A stretch of 64,000 nt of DNA, from assembly GCF_002871005.1 (NCBI RefSeq), contig NZ_PHSN01000005.1, positions 124,001-188,000 on the forward strand. Direction: 5' to 3'. Positions 8,352 to 16,969 of the stretch are shown one piece after another (position 1 is the stretch's first letter; each line of letters opens with the position of its first letter). This DNA is from Acidimangrovimonas sediminis (GTDB lineage: Bacteria; Pseudomonadota; Alphaproteobacteria; Rhodobacterales; Rhodobacteraceae). A program made the position numbers and the translations under genes. A model generated the notes under the pieces. It saw only the letters and a program-made list of their open reading frames with translations, had not been told where the DNA came from and ran no database searches.

Positions 8352-9053
8352 ATGTCCGCCGATTCCCAGAACGCCCTTGTCCAGCTGCGCAAGCTGATCA
8401 CCTCCAGCGAGCTGGGCGAGGGGGGGCAGCTGCCGACCGAACGCGCGTTGGCAGAGCGGCTGGGCGTGGGACGGCGGGCGCTGCGGGCAGCCCTCGACGT
8501 GCTGGAGGAGGAGGGGCTGGTCTGGCGTCGTCAGGGCAAGGGCACGTTCATCGGCCAGCCGCCCGATCCCCATGGCCAGATCGCCGCCGACATCATCGGC
8601 GGCGTCGATGGCGCGTCGATCATGGAGGCGCGGCTGTGCATCGAGCCGATGCTGGCAGCGCTGGCGGCGGCGCGGGCGACGGCGACGGATGTCGACCAGA
8701 TGCGCCGGCTGGTCGATCACATCGGCCTGTCGCCGGTGACCGAGACGGCCGAACTGTGGGACGGCGCGCTGCACCGGCTGATCGCCCGGGTGGCGGGCAA
8801 CCCGATCCTGCTGACCGCGTTCCAGCTGATCGACGAGATGCGGGTCCGCGAGGATTGGCAGGCGCTGCGCGAGCGGGTCCGCTCGGCCCAGTCGCTGGAA
8901 CGCTCGGACCGCGAGCACCGCGCCATCGTCGAGGCGATCGAGGCCGGCGACGCGCTGGCTGCGCGGCGGGCCATGACCGCCCATCTCAGCCGGCTGGCCG
9001 GGGCCCTCGTCGCCCTGTCCTCCGACAGCGCGGCGGCCGAGGTCACGGCATGA
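8352..9053 (+). CDS. GntR/FadR-type transcriptional regulator
   Basis: 233 aa from the ATG at 8352; an in-frame start at 8316 would add 12 residues and neither has a clear ribosome site. The winged helix covers residues ~5-70 with LPTERALAERLGVGRRALRAAL and a wing ending GKGTFIG. The rest is an all-helical FCD ligand domain (LCIEPMLAALAAARA; DREHRAIVEAIEAGD near the end). Members bind carboxylate ligands and generally repress. It sits 58 bp upstream of the gamma-glutamyltransferase-like gene on the same strand, its most likely target. Confidence 0.9.
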   Translation: MSADSQNALVQLRKLITSSELGEGGQLPTERALAERLGVGRRALRAALDVLEEEGLVWRRQGKGTFIGQPPDPHGQIAADIIGGVDGASIMEARLCIEPMLAALAAARATATDVDQMRRLVDHIGLSPVTETAELWDGALHRLIARVAGNPILLTAFQLIDEMRVREDWQALRERVRSAQSLERSDREHRAIVEAIEAGDALAARRAMTAHLSRLAGALVALSSDSAAAEVTA

Positions 9054-9111
9054 GCGCCGCCTCTTTCGTCCGCGCCCGACCCGAGACACGCAAGGAAATC
9101 AGGACCGCCCC

Positions 9112-10914
9112 ATGACATTCACCACCCGCCCCGAGATCCTCGGCACCTTCGGGGTTGCCGCCTCGACCCACTGGATCGCCTCGCAGGTCGGCATGGCCTT
9201 GCTGGAGAAGGGCGGCACGGCGTTCGATGCCGCCGCCGGCATGGCCTTTGTCCTGCATGTGGTCGAGCCGCACCTGAACGGGCCGCTGGGCGATCTGCCC
9301 GCGCTGATCTGGCCGGCGGGGGAGGACGTGCCCACCGTCATCTGCGCGCAGGGCGTGGCGCCGGCCGGGGCCACCATCGCGCATTACCGCGACCAGGGTC
9401 TGACGATGATCCCCGGCTCGGGCCTTCTGGCCACGGTGGTGCCGGGGGCCTTCGACGGCTGGATGCTGATGCTGCGCGACCATGGCCGCCTGCCGCTGCG
9501 CGAGGTGCTGGAACCCGCGATCCATTACGCCCGCCATGGCCATCCGCTGCTGCCGCGCGTGGCCGACACCATCGCCGGGCTGGCCGGGTTCTTCCGCGAC
9601 GAATGGCCGACCTCGGCGGCGACATGGCTGCCCGGCGGCGCCGCGCCCGGCGCCGAGGCCCTGTTTCGCAACCCCGACCTCGCCGACACCTGGGACCGCC
9701 TGCTGTCCGAGGCCGAGGCGGCGCGCGGCCGAGAGGCGCAGATCGAGGCGGCGCGGGCAGCCTTCTACAAGGGTTTCGTCGCCGAGGCGATCGACGGCTG
9801 GATGCGCGAGGCCTGCGTCATGGATGCCGCAGGAGAACGGCGCCGCGGCGTGCTGACGGGCGCCGACATGGCCGGCTGGCAGGCAAGCTATGAGCCGCCG
9901 GTGTCGGTTGACAGCCACGGGTGGGAGGTGTTCAAGCCCGGCGCCTGGTCGCAGGGGCCGAGCCTGCTGCAATCGCTGCGCACGCTGGACTGGACCGGTC
10001 TGGCCGACATGGACCCGGGCAGCGCGGATTTCGTCCATACGGTGACCGAGGCGATGAAGCTCAGCTTCGCCGACCGCGAGGCCTATTACGGCGATCCCGA
10101 CTTTGCCGCGATCCCGATGGAGACGCTTCTGTCGCCCGAGTACGCGGCCACCCGCGCGGCGCTGATCGGCGCGACCGCCTCACTCGACCAGCGGCCCGGC
10201 GCGATCGCGGGGCTCGAGGCCTGGGCCAGGGCGGCCGTGGAGCGGGCGGGCCGCGAGGTCGAGGCCGCGGGCGTGGGCGCGGGCGAGCCGACGATGGCGC
10301 ATCTGTCCGAGAAGCACCCGACCGAGAAACGGGGCGATACCGTCCATATCGACGTCATCGACCGCTGGGGCAACATGGTCTCGGCCACGCCCTCGGGCGG
10401 CTGGCTGCAAAGCTCTCCGGTGGTGCCGGGGCTGGGGATTCCGCTGAATTCGCGCGCGCAGATGTTCTGGCTCGACCCGGGGCTGGCGACCTCGCTCACG
10501 CCGGGCGCGCGTCCTCGCACCACGCTGTCGCCGTCGATGGCGCGGCGGCCCGACGGCGCGCGGCTGGCCTTCGGCACCCCGGGTGGCGACCAGCAGGACC
10601 AGTGGCAGCTGATCTTCCTGCTACGGCTGATGCGGGGCGGGGCGAACCTTCAGGCGGCGATCGATGCGCCGCTGTTCCACACCGCGCATTTCCAGGCCTC
10701 GTTCTATCCGCGCGGCGTGCAGCCGGGGCACCTGATGGTCGAGCCGGCACTGGGGGCGGAGGTGATCGACGACCTGCGGGCCCGTGGTCACCGGGTCGAG
10801 GTGGCCGCGCCCTGGACTGTGGGGCGGCTGACCGCCACACAGCGCGACCCCTCCGGCCTGATGCGTGGGGCGGCCACGCCGCGGCTGATGCAGGCCTATG
10901 CGGTCGGGCGCTGA
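9112..10914 (+). CDS. Gamma-glutamyltransferase family protein
   Basis: 600-aa Ntn-hydrolase of the GGT/acylase family. The N-terminal part has ASTHWIASQVGMALLEKGG and a VVPGAFDGW segment. The small-subunit motif GDTVHIDVIDRWGNMVSATPS begins at residue 408, so Thr410 is the probable autocatalytic cleavage and nucleophile residue. Downstream are GIPLNSRAQMF and TPGARPRTTLSPSM. No export signal is evident, unlike classical periplasmic GGT. It may split gamma-glutamyl amides or act as an acylase. The stop codon lies inside the first unit of the 27-bp repeat array. Confidence 0.87.
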   Translation: MTFTTRPEILGTFGVAASTHWIASQVGMALLEKGGTAFDAAAGMAFVLHVVEPHLNGPLGDLPALIWPAGEDVPTVICAQGVAPAGATIAHYRDQGLTMIPGSGLLATVVPGAFDGWMLMLRDHGRLPLREVLEPAIHYARHGHPLLPRVADTIAGLAGFFRDEWPTSAATWLPGGAAPGAEALFRNPDLADTWDRLLSEAEAARGREAQIEAARAAFYKGFVAEAIDGWMREACVMDAAGERRRGVLTGADMAGWQASYEPPVSVDSHGWEVFKPGAWSQGPSLLQSLRTLDWTGLADMDPGSADFVHTVTEAMKLSFADREAYYGDPDFAAIPMETLLSPEYAATRAALIGATASLDQRPGAIAGLEAWARAAVERAGREVEAAGVGAGEPTMAHLSEKHPTEKRGDTVHIDVIDRWGNMVSATPSGGWLQSSPVVPGLGIPLNSRAQMFWLDPGLATSLTPGARPRTTLSPSMARRPDGARLAFGTPGGDQQDQWQLIFLLRLMRGGANLQAAIDAPLFHTAHFQASFYPRGVQPGHLMVEPALGAEVIDDLRARGHRVEVAAPWTVGRLTATQRDPSGLMRGAATPRLMQAYAVGR

Positions 10915-11584
10915 GCGCCCGCCACCACCATTGCGCGCTGAGCGCCCGCCACCACCATTGCGCGCTGAGCGCCCGCCACCACCATTGCGCGCTGAGCGCC
11001 CGCCACCACCATTGCGCGCTGAGCGCCCGCCACCACCATTGCGCGCTGAGCGCCCGCCACCACCATTGCGCGCTGAGCGCCCGCCACCACCATTGCGCGC
11101 TGAGCGCCCGCCACCACCATTGCGCGCTGAGCGCCCGCCACCACCATTGCGCGCTGAGCGCCCGCCACCACCATTGCGCGCTGAGCGCCCGCCACCACCA
11201 TTGCGCGCTGAGCGCCCGCCACCACCATTGCGCGCTGAGCGCCCGCCACCACCATTGCGCGCTGAGCGCCCGCCACCACCATTGCGCGCTGAGCGCCCGC
11301 CACCACCATTGCGCGCTGAGCGCCCGCCACCACCATTGCGCGCTGAGCGCCCGCCACCACCATTGCGCGCTGAGCGCCCGCCACCACCATTGCGCGCTGA
11401 GCGCCCGCCACCACCATTGCGCGCTGAGCGCCCGCCACCACCATTGCGCGCTGAGCGCCCGCCACCACCATTGCGCGCTGAGCGCCCGCCACCACCATTG
11501 CGCGCTGAGCGCCCGTCACCACCATTGCGCGCTGAGCGCCCGCCACCACCATTGCGCGCTGAGCGCCCGTCACCACTGCTGAGA
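10907..11584 (+). repeat. 27-bp tandem repeat (minisatellite), 25 copies
   Basis: Direct repeat with an exact 27-base period. The segment CTGAGCGCCC recurs at 10911, 10938, 10965 and so on to 11559, each followed by GCCACCACCATTGCGCG. Twenty-four copies are full length and the last is truncated. Copies 23 and 25 share one C-to-T change (CCCGTCACC); the rest look identical. Because 27 is divisible by three, five of six frames are open throughout, with nine-residue repeats such as PPPPLRAER, ARHHHCALS and GGGGRSARN. The sixth (plus, GGT frame) stops in every unit. It lies between two convergent genes and overlaps the GGT stop codon. Confidence 0.97.
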
Positions 11585-11603
11585 TCCTGCCACCGCCGCG
11601 CGG

Positions 11604-12494
11604 TCACAGTACCTCGGCAAAGATCGCCTTCACCCAGTCGAGGAACACCTCGAGCCTGCGCGAGACCATGCGGTCACCGGCATGAAGCGCGTAAAGCGGC
11701 AGCGGCTCGGGCGGGGTATCGGCCAGCACCTCGACCAGCGCGCCCGAGGCGAGATCCTCGCCGAACCGGTAGCGGGGTGCCTGGATCAGACCCAGCCCCT
11801 GCCGGGCGAGTGCCGCGCAGGTGTCGGAATTGTCGCTGCTCACGACCACCGGCAGGTGCCGGATCACCGTCGCGCCGCCGTGGCGGAATTCCAGCGGCAA
11901 CACCTCGCCCGTGCGCGACGAGACGAACCCGACCATCCGGTGCCCTTCCAGCGCATCGATATCCTGCGGGGTGCCATGCCGGGACAGGTAGGCGGGGCTG
12001 GCGCAGGTGATCTCGGGCAGGGCACCGAGGCGGCGCAGGCGCAGGCTGCTGTCGTCGGGATGCCCCGCGCGCAGGGCGCAATCGACCCCTTCGCGCACGA
12101 TGTCGACGAAGCGGTCGCTCTGGCTGAACGACAGGGTGAGGCCGGGGTAGCGATCGAGGAAGGCAGGTACCCGTGGCACCAGGAAGGTGCGGGTCAGCAG
12201 GCCCGAGGCGTCGATCCTCAGGTGGCCCTGCGGCAGGGCGCCACCGAAGGCGCCGAGGCTGTCCTCGACCTCGGCGAGGATTGCGCGGGCCCGGCGATAG
12301 AACTCCTGCCCCTCCGGCGTCGGCGTGACGTGGCGGGTGGTGCGGGCCAGCAGCCGCACCCCGGTCTCGCGTTCCAGTTCCTTGATCGCCTCGGTCGCGG
12401 TCGAGCGCGCGACCTGCAGATCCTGCGCCGCGCGCACGAAGCTGCCGCCTTCCACGATGCGGGCGAAGAGTTCCAGCCGGTCCAGCCTGTCCAT
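11604..12494 (-). CDS. LysR-family transcriptional regulator
   Basis: 296 aa from the ATG at 12494, giving the family-typical start MDRLDRLELFARIVEGGSF. The helix-turn-helix covers residues 1-60 (AAQDLQVARSTATEAIKELE). A short effector domain with VPAFLDRYPGLTLSFSQSD follows, as in the CrgA/DsdC-like subgroup. It is divergently transcribed from an SDR gene 100 bp away, the classical arrangement for a LysR regulator and its target. The gene ends 20 bases from the 27-bp array. Confidence 0.93.
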   Translation of the reverse strand: MDRLDRLELFARIVEGGSFVRAAQDLQVARSTATEAIKELERETGVRLLARTTRHVTPTPEGQEFYRRARAILAEVEDSLGAFGGALPQGHLRIDASGLLTRTFLVPRVPAFLDRYPGLTLSFSQSDRFVDIVREGVDCALRAGHPDDSSLRLRRLGALPEITCASPAYLSRHGTPQDIDALEGHRMVGFVSSRTGEVLPLEFRHGGATVIRHLPVVVSSDNSDTCAALARQGLGLIQAPRYRFGEDLASGALVEVLADTPPEPLPLYALHAGDRMVSRRLEVFLDWVKAIFAEVL

Positions 12495-12594
12495 ATCGAT
12501 TGTTAGTTCTATCCGAATTATGATGTCAATTTCTACGCGATTGTTTGGCGCAGGCGATGGCTCTATCTCACCATCACAACGGAAAGGACATCGC
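12495..12594. promoter_or_regulatory. Divergent LysR/SDR promoter region
   Basis: 100 bases between the divergent starts. The half next to the LysR gene is distinctly AT-rich (TCGATTGTTAGTTCTATC and ATTATGATGTCAATTTC) and offers several T-N11-A matches, the loose LysR operator rule. A ribosome site (GGAAAGGAC) precedes the SDR start. The exact operator and -10/-35 boxes cannot be fixed by eye. Confidence 0.45.
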
Positions 12595-13332
12595 ATGACC
12601 GACAGACAGAAGACCGCCCTCGTCACCGGCGCCTCGCGTGGGATCGGCGCCGCGATCGCCCGTCAACTTGCCGCCGACGGGATGGCCGTGGCCGTCAACT
12701 ACGCCAGCAGCCCCGGGCGGGCCGAAGCGCTGGTGGCCGAGATCGCCGCGGATGGCGGACGGGCCGTGGCGCTGCAGGCCGACCTCACCGATCCCGCGGC
12801 GCCCCGCGCGCTGTTCGAGGCGGCCGAGGCCGCGCTCGGTGGGGTCGATGTGCTGGTGAACAACGCCGGGCTGATGAAGCTTGCGCCGCTGGCCGAGGCC
12901 GACGACGCCATGCTCGAGGCGCATCTGGCGCTGAACCTCGCCGCGCCGGCCAGGCTGATGCGCGAGGCGGCGGCGCGGTTGACCGAGGGCGGACGGATCG
13001 TGAACCTGTCCTCCTCGGTCGTCGGCCTGTATCAGCCCGGCTATGGCCCCTATGCGGCGACCAAGGCGGGGATCGAGGCGCTGACCCACGTGCTGGCCAA
13101 GGAGCTGGGGCCGAAGGGGATCACCGTGAACGCGGTGGCGCCCGGCCCGGTGGGGACCGAGCTGTTCCTGGAGGGCAAGAGCGAGGCGCTGGTCGAGAAG
13201 ATCAAGGCGATGAACCCGTTCGGCCGGCTTGGCACCCCCGAGGATGTCGCGCGGGTCGTGGCGTTCCTTGCCAGCGACGCGGCCGGCTGGGTCAGCGGGC
13301 AGGTCCTGCGTGCAAACGGCGGCGTGATCTGA
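12595..13332 (+). CDS. SDR-family oxidoreductase (3-ketoacyl-reductase-like)
   Basis: 245-aa NAD(P)-dependent dehydrogenase. The glycine motif TGASRGIGAAIA is at residues ~11-22 and NNAG near 88. Catalytic Ser lies in NLSSSVVG and YAATK gives Tyr and Lys. It ends with VSGQVLRANGGVI. The ATG at 12595 follows GGAAAGG. It is paired with a tautomerase gene 95 bp downstream and is the likely target of the divergent LysR protein. The physiological substrate is unknown. Confidence 0.93.
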   Translation: MTDRQKTALVTGASRGIGAAIARQLAADGMAVAVNYASSPGRAEALVAEIAADGGRAVALQADLTDPAAPRALFEAAEAALGGVDVLVNNAGLMKLAPLAEADDAMLEAHLALNLAAPARLMREAAARLTEGGRIVNLSSSVVGLYQPGYGPYAATKAGIEALTHVLAKELGPKGITVNAVAPGPVGTELFLEGKSEALVEKIKAMNPFGRLGTPEDVARVVAFLASDAAGWVSGQVLRANGGVI

Positions 13333-13426
13333 TCGGCCGGTAACGGGCCCCGCTACCGCACCGTTCCAGACCCGATGCCGGCACCGCATGGCGGCACCGT
13401 CACTTCCCCTGAACAGGAGACCCGAG

Positions 13427-13648
13427 ATGCCTTTCATCAACATCAAGACCCCCGAGGCGGCGCTGAGCGCGGGCCAGAAGGCCGAGATCGGCCATCGCGT
13501 GACCGACCTCCTGGCCGAATACCTCTCCGAGGCCGCCCGACCGTACACGATGGTGCTGATCGAGGAGGTGAAGGACGGCGGCTACTACCGCGCCGATGAG
13601 CTCTTCACCATCCCCGATGCCTATCGCGCGACCGATCGTGCGGGTTGA
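13427..13648 (+). CDS. Tautomerase family protein (4-oxalocrotonate tautomerase-like)
   Basis: 73 aa. After Met removal the N-terminus is Pro (MPFINIKT), the catalytic base of the tautomerase superfamily. Length and the segment LSAGQKAEIGHRVTDLLAEYL fit a small 4-OT-like subunit. The start was set at 13427 because only this Met exposes Pro1. It follows the SDR gene on the same strand. Enol-keto isomerisation of a small acid is expected. Its usual partner enzymes of meta-cleavage are absent here. Confidence 0.85.
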   Translation: MPFINIKTPEAALSAGQKAEIGHRVTDLLAEYLSEAARPYTMVLIEEVKDGGYYRADELFTIPDAYRATDRAG

Positions 13649-13854
13649 TATCCGGCAGGGACGCGGCGCCGGCACGTCTTTATGATCTGCCGGCCCCCTG
13701 AGTGCGGGCGGTGGGGGCTAGGACAGTGGCGAACACTGCCGTCACGCGTCACGCCGATCCTGCGCTTCGTGGGTTGGATCGCCGACCCGGCCCGACGGTT
13801 CAAATCCGGCGGCGAGGGTCAGCCCGCCGGTGATGGGACCGGTGACGGGGCCGG

Positions 13855-14640
13855 TTACGGGGCCCCGCCCAGCCCGGTCACCAGCTCCAGCGCGAACGGC
13901 AGCCCGGCGAGCGAGGCGATATCGGCGCGCGGATCCTCCGCCAGCGCGGCTTCGGCGGCGTCGGCCAGGGTCGCGCCCGCCTGCAAGGCGGTGAGGAAGG
14001 CGGCCCCGCCCGGCGGCAGGATCCGCAAGACGACCTCGGCGCCGGGGCGGGCGATCACCACGTCCTCGGGACCGACTGGATCAGGAAGCGCCGTATCGGG
14101 GAGGGCGCCGGGCGTCGTGTCCTGCTGCGCCTGCCAGATCGACCCGGCCGGATAGGGCGATCGCACCAGCCCGACCGAGGGGTGCAGCACAAGCCGCAGG
14201 CCCGGCAGGGCGGCGGGGGCAAGCGTGGCCAGCGTTCCGGGGGCGAGCGGCGCCGCCTCGGGGGCGTGGTAGGCGACGAGCCGGGCCCGTTCGATCCGTG
14301 CGACGCAGGCCACGTAGGGATATCCTGCCAGCGGCGGAAACCCCTCGAGGAAGGCGGCGAACCCGGCGCCGTACCGCGCCATCACCGGCCCGTCGGGCGG
14401 GTGTGACAGGGCAAAGATCCGGGCCGCGGCGCGGAAGAAGTCCGCCCCTACCAGACGCGCGGCCGCCGGATAGGCCGCGGTCAGGGCGCCGGTCAGCCCC
14501 GCGGCCACGTTGTTGCGGTAGACCGCGAAGCGCCGCGCGCTGGGCTGCCCGTCCGGACCGACGAGACCCGGCGGTACTGCCGCCTCCGGGTCGAGGAGGG
14601 CCGCGCCGAACTCCGCCAGACGCTCAGCAAAGGGCGGCAT
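13855..14640 (-). CDS. bufC: BufC/HvfC-like protein (DUF2063 DNA-binding-domain family)
   Basis: 261 aa. The N-terminal half carries the DUF2063 signature: [16 protein letters not shown], then [30 protein letters not shown] and [19 protein letters not shown]. This family partners multinuclear iron oxidases (DUF692) in bufferin and related RiPP loci, probably recognising the precursor peptide. It overlaps the 3' end of the bufB-like gene by 17 bases. The ATG at 14640 has GGGGGA upstream. The name rests on family pattern plus context. The historic term DNA-binding refers to a fold guess, not a shown role. Confidence 0.82.
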   Translation of the reverse strand: MPPFAERLAEFGAALLDPEAAVPPGLVGPDGQPSARRFAVYRNNVAAGLTGALTAAYPAAARLVGADFFRAAARIFALSHPPDGPVMARYGAGFAAFLEGFPPLAGYPYVACVARIERARLVAYHAPEAAPLAPGTLATLAPAALPGLRLVLHPSVGLVRSPYPAGSIWQAQQDTTPGALPDTALPDPVGPEDVVIARPGAEVVLRILPPGGAAFLTALQAGATLADAAEAALAEDPRADIASLAGLPFALELVTGLGGAP

Positions 14641-15628
14641 CGCGCGTCCCCCGTTCCCCGGATTTCCCTCCCGCCTTCCCGGCATCCGCCCCGGCGCGTG
14701 CCGCCAGCAGGCGGCCGGCCCGTGCCGCCTCGGCCATGAGCACGGACCAGTCAGGAACCCCTTCGTCCCATTCGATCAGCGTGGGGCGTGCCCCCGCCCG
14801 CTCAAGCGCATAGGCATAGAGGGCCCACACCTTTGCATCGACCGGCCGGTCATGGGTGTCGATCAACAGCGGCCGCCCGGCCTCGTCCGTCTCGGGCGCG
14901 AAGCCCGCGAGGTGGATCTCTCCCACCGCCTCCATCGGGAACCGCCCGAGATAGGCGCGGGCGTCGAAGCCCAGGTTCACCGCCGAGAGATGCACGTTGT
15001 TCACGTCCAGAAGCAGCCCGCAGCCGGTGCGCCGCGCGACCTCGGCCAGAAACGCCACCTCGTCCCAGGTGCTTTCCACGAAGCGCAGGTAGGAGGTCGG
15101 GTTCTCGAGGAGCATCCGGCAGCCCAGCCGGTCCTGCACCTCGTCCACATGCGCCGCCACGCGCGCCAGCGTCGCGTCGGTATAAGGCAGCGGCAGCAGG
15201 TCGTTGAGGAAGCCGCTGTCATGGGTCGACCAGGCCAGATGCTCGGAAAAGCTGGCGGGGCGGTAGCGCCTGATCAGCGCCGCCAGCCGGTTGAGGTGAT
15301 CGCGGTCGAGCGGGCGGTCGGCGCCGATCGACAGCCCGACCCCGTGCAGCGAGAGAGGATAGGCCTCGGCGATGGCCGCGAGGTAGCGGTGCGGCGGGCC
15401 GCCCGCGCCCATGTAATTCTCGGCATGGACCTCGAAAAAGCCGATGTCGGGCCGGGTCGCCAGGATCTCGGCGTAGTGCTGCGGCTTCAGCCCGACCCCC
15501 GGCCGTGGCGGCAGGGCACCGGGGGCATGGGGGGCACTGGGGGCACTGGGCGCGCCGCCGGGGGGCTGGTGGCTCGGGCCGGTCATCCGGGCGGTCGTGC
15601 GGCTGGGCATCTGGGTGGGGTTGGTCAT
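14624..15628 (-). CDS. bufB: Multinuclear non-heme iron oxidase BufB (DUF692/MNIO family)
   Basis: 334 aa with a TIM-barrel of the DUF692 family. Motifs in order are [72 protein letters not shown] and [10 protein letters not shown]. These include the His, Glu and Asp residues that hold the iron cluster. Family members oxidise Cys in a precursor peptide to a thiooxazole-type heterocycle. A Pro/Ala-rich extension of ~40 residues precedes the barrel, so an internal Met (15586) could be the real start. The precursor gene bufA lies divergently 194 bp away. A candidate ECF promoter is placed 46 bp before the start. Confidence 0.9.
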   Translation of the reverse strand: MTNPTQMPSRTTARMTGPSHQPPGGAPSAPSAPHAPGALPPRPGVGLKPQHYAEILATRPDIGFFEVHAENYMGAGGPPHRYLAAIAEAYPLSLHGVGLSIGADRPLDRDHLNRLAALIRRYRPASFSEHLAWSTHDSGFLNDLLPLPYTDATLARVAAHVDEVQDRLGCRMLLENPTSYLRFVESTWDEVAFLAEVARRTGCGLLLDVNNVHLSAVNLGFDARAYLGRFPMEAVGEIHLAGFAPETDEAGRPLLIDTHDRPVDAKVWALYAYALERAGARPTLIEWDEGVPDWSVLMAEAARAGRLLAARAGADAGKAGGKSGERGTRDAALC

Positions 15629-15674
15629 CTGGCTCTCCCTCGGGGCGGCGGGCGGGCTGCCCGGCTACCCAGAA

Positions 15675-15699
15675 GACCCGTGGGCGGGCGATCCGTTAC
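15675..15699 (-). promoter_or_regulatory. Candidate ECF-sigma promoter of bufB-bufC
   Basis: On the minus strand, GTAAC (15699-15695), 16 bases, then GGTCTT (from 15678). The downstream box ends 46 bases before the bufB start. The same GTAAC-N16-(G/A)GTC arrangement precedes bufA and the anti-sigma gene, also ~50 bases from their starts. Three matches around one ECF locus support a shared promoter. Confidence 0.65.
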
Positions 15700-15745
15700 G
15701 CGCGGGGGCGAATGTTACGGTGCGATCACGGATGCGTGGGGCGGC

Positions 15746-15770
15746 GTAACGTCGGGCCGTTCGCCGGGTC
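15746..15770 (+). promoter_or_regulatory. Candidate ECF-sigma promoter of bufA
   Basis: GTAAC (15746-15750), 16 bases, GGTC (15767-15770), then 52 bases to the bufA start. It matches the boxes and spacing seen before bufB and the anti-sigma gene. The GTAAC-type -35 box is typical of ECF promoters of the SigF/RpoE-like classes. Confidence 0.65.
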
Positions 15771-15822
15771 GACCGTTGCGAAGGCGATGTGACCTTCGCA
15801 TTTTCAAGAGAGGACCAGAGAC

Positions 15823-16116
15823 ATGACCATCCACACCCGCAGCCTGATGATCGCCGCCGCCCTGTCCGCCGGTCTGGGCGCCCAGCTTGCCACCCCCGCC
15901 GCCGCCGCGGGCAAGGAGAAATGCTACGGCGTGGCGCTGAAAGGCCAGAACGACTGTGCCGCCGGCCCCGGCACCACCTGCGCGGGCACGTCCAAGGTCG
16001 ATTACCAGGGCAACGAGTTCAAGCTCGTCCCCGCCGGCACCTGCACCGACATGAAGCTTCCGGGCGGGCGCATGGGGTCGCTTAAGCCGCTCGACCGCGA
16101 CATGCCCAAGGCCTGA
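15823..16116 (+). CDS. bufA: Bufferin precursor peptide BufA (DUF2282)
   Basis: 97 aa. A Sec-type signal peptide (residues 1-29) ends ATPAAAA. The mature part starts GKEKCYGVA and has exactly four Cys (34, 45, 53, 74) in the DUF2282 pattern [21 protein letters not shown] and VPAGTC. Bufferins are exported peptides whose cysteines are modified by the DUF692 oxidase to bind and buffer copper in the periplasm. That role is known in relatives such as Caulobacter and is inferred here. The gene is divergent from bufB and followed by doxX. A candidate ECF promoter lies 52 bases upstream. Confidence 0.9.
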   Translation: MTIHTRSLMIAAALSAGLGAQLATPAAAAGKEKCYGVALKGQNDCAAGPGTTCAGTSKVDYQGNEFKLVPAGTCTDMKLPGGRMGSLKPLDRDMPKA

Positions 16117-16167
16117 CCGGCGCGACTGCCGCCGGAACCGCGCGGGGCAGGGCCCCCTGTGCCCTGC

Positions 16168-16197
16168 GGCGGCGGCCCCTTCGACGGGGGCGCCGCC
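16168..16197 (+). terminator. Stem-loop between bufA and doxX
   Basis: GGCGGCGGCCCC, loop TTCGAC, then GGGGGCGCCGCC: about 11 of 12 bases pair. There is no T-run, so it is more likely an attenuator or RNA-stabilising hairpin that lowers doxX expression relative to bufA than a complete stop. Confidence 0.45.
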
Positions 16198-16263
16198 ACC
16201 CTCCCGCGCCGCCCACCGGGCTGACACCGACCTTCACGAGATCCCGCCACGAAAGGACGCGGC

Positions 16264-16827
16264 ATGCCGTACGATCCCCTGACCCTGATCTTCCGCTGGC
16301 AGCCGCCGGCGCGCCTGCACGGGGCGGGCGCGATGTCGCTTGCCGCGCGCCTTGTCTTTGCGTCGGTGCTGCTGCGCTTCTTCCTGCAGTCGGCGGCGAC
16401 CAAGATCGGCCCCGGCGGCCTGACCGACGGCGCCTATTACCAGATCCTGCCGAAGATGTTCGAGGCCGCGGGCTACGATGCCGCGGCGCTGGCCTGGCCC
16501 TGGCACGTCGTCGTGGCGGCCGGCACGGTGGCCGAGCTCGCCCTGCCGCTGATGCTGGTGACGGGGCTGGCCACCCGCGTGGCGGCGCTGGGGCTTCTGG
16601 GCTTCTTTGCCGTGATGTCGCTGACCGACGTCTATGGCCACATGGTCGATGGGGCCACGATCGGCCTGCCGTTCGATGCCGATCCCTATGGCAAGATCCT
16701 TGACCAGAGGTTACTCTGGGCGATGATCGTGGCGGTTCCGCTGTGGCTGGGGGGCGGGGCCGTCTCTCTCGACCGGCTAATCGCGCCGCGTCTCCGGCGG
16801 TGGGGTGCGCCTCCGGCCCGGGCCTGA
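16264..16827 (+). CDS. DoxX-family membrane protein of the bufferin locus
   Basis: 187 aa with four predicted transmembrane helices (near residues 25-45, 75-98, 103-122 and 147-165). DoxX-like features are LRFFLQSAATKIGPGG and LALPLMLVTGLATRVAALGLLGFF. DoxX proteins accompany BufA/BufB/BufC in many bufferin operons; their job there is not settled. It lies 147 bp downstream of bufA on the same strand with a hairpin between. The ATG at 16264 follows CGAAAGGAC. Confidence 0.88.
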   Translation: MPYDPLTLIFRWQPPARLHGAGAMSLAARLVFASVLLRFFLQSAATKIGPGGLTDGAYYQILPKMFEAAGYDAAALAWPWHVVVAAGTVAELALPLMLVTGLATRVAALGLLGFFAVMSLTDVYGHMVDGATIGLPFDADPYGKILDQRLLWAMIVAVPLWLGGGAVSLDRLIAPRLRRWGAPPARA

Positions 16828-16969
16828 CCGGGGGCCTGACCTGAGGCCTGATGTGTGGGCCTGATCCATGGGAGCCGATCCGTTTGGGATTTGATCCCGA
16901 CGCCCGCCCCGTCCTGGAAACACGCCGCCCTTCGCGGGGCGGCGCCGTCATGTCCGGGGGACGAGTTGC

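Noticed and set aside
10907-11584. CRISPR array
   Set aside because: Repeats are directly abutting with no spacers and no cas genes are nearby; it is a simple tandem array.
9921-12010. Long open frames encoding HHH-, PPPP- or GGGG-rich repeat proteins across the array
   Set aside because: They exist because the 27-base period is a multiple of three; they run through real genes in other frames and lack ribosome sites.
13790-13815. T-arm-like sequence GGTTCAAATCC suggesting a tRNA or tRNA-derived attachment site
   Set aside because: The arm has a mismatch and no acceptor or anticodon arm can be built around it within 100 bases.
15711-15720. Second minus-strand GTAAC (15718-15714) before bufB
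   Set aside because: The bases at the required distance are AACG, so the -10 side does not fit; the site at 15699 does.
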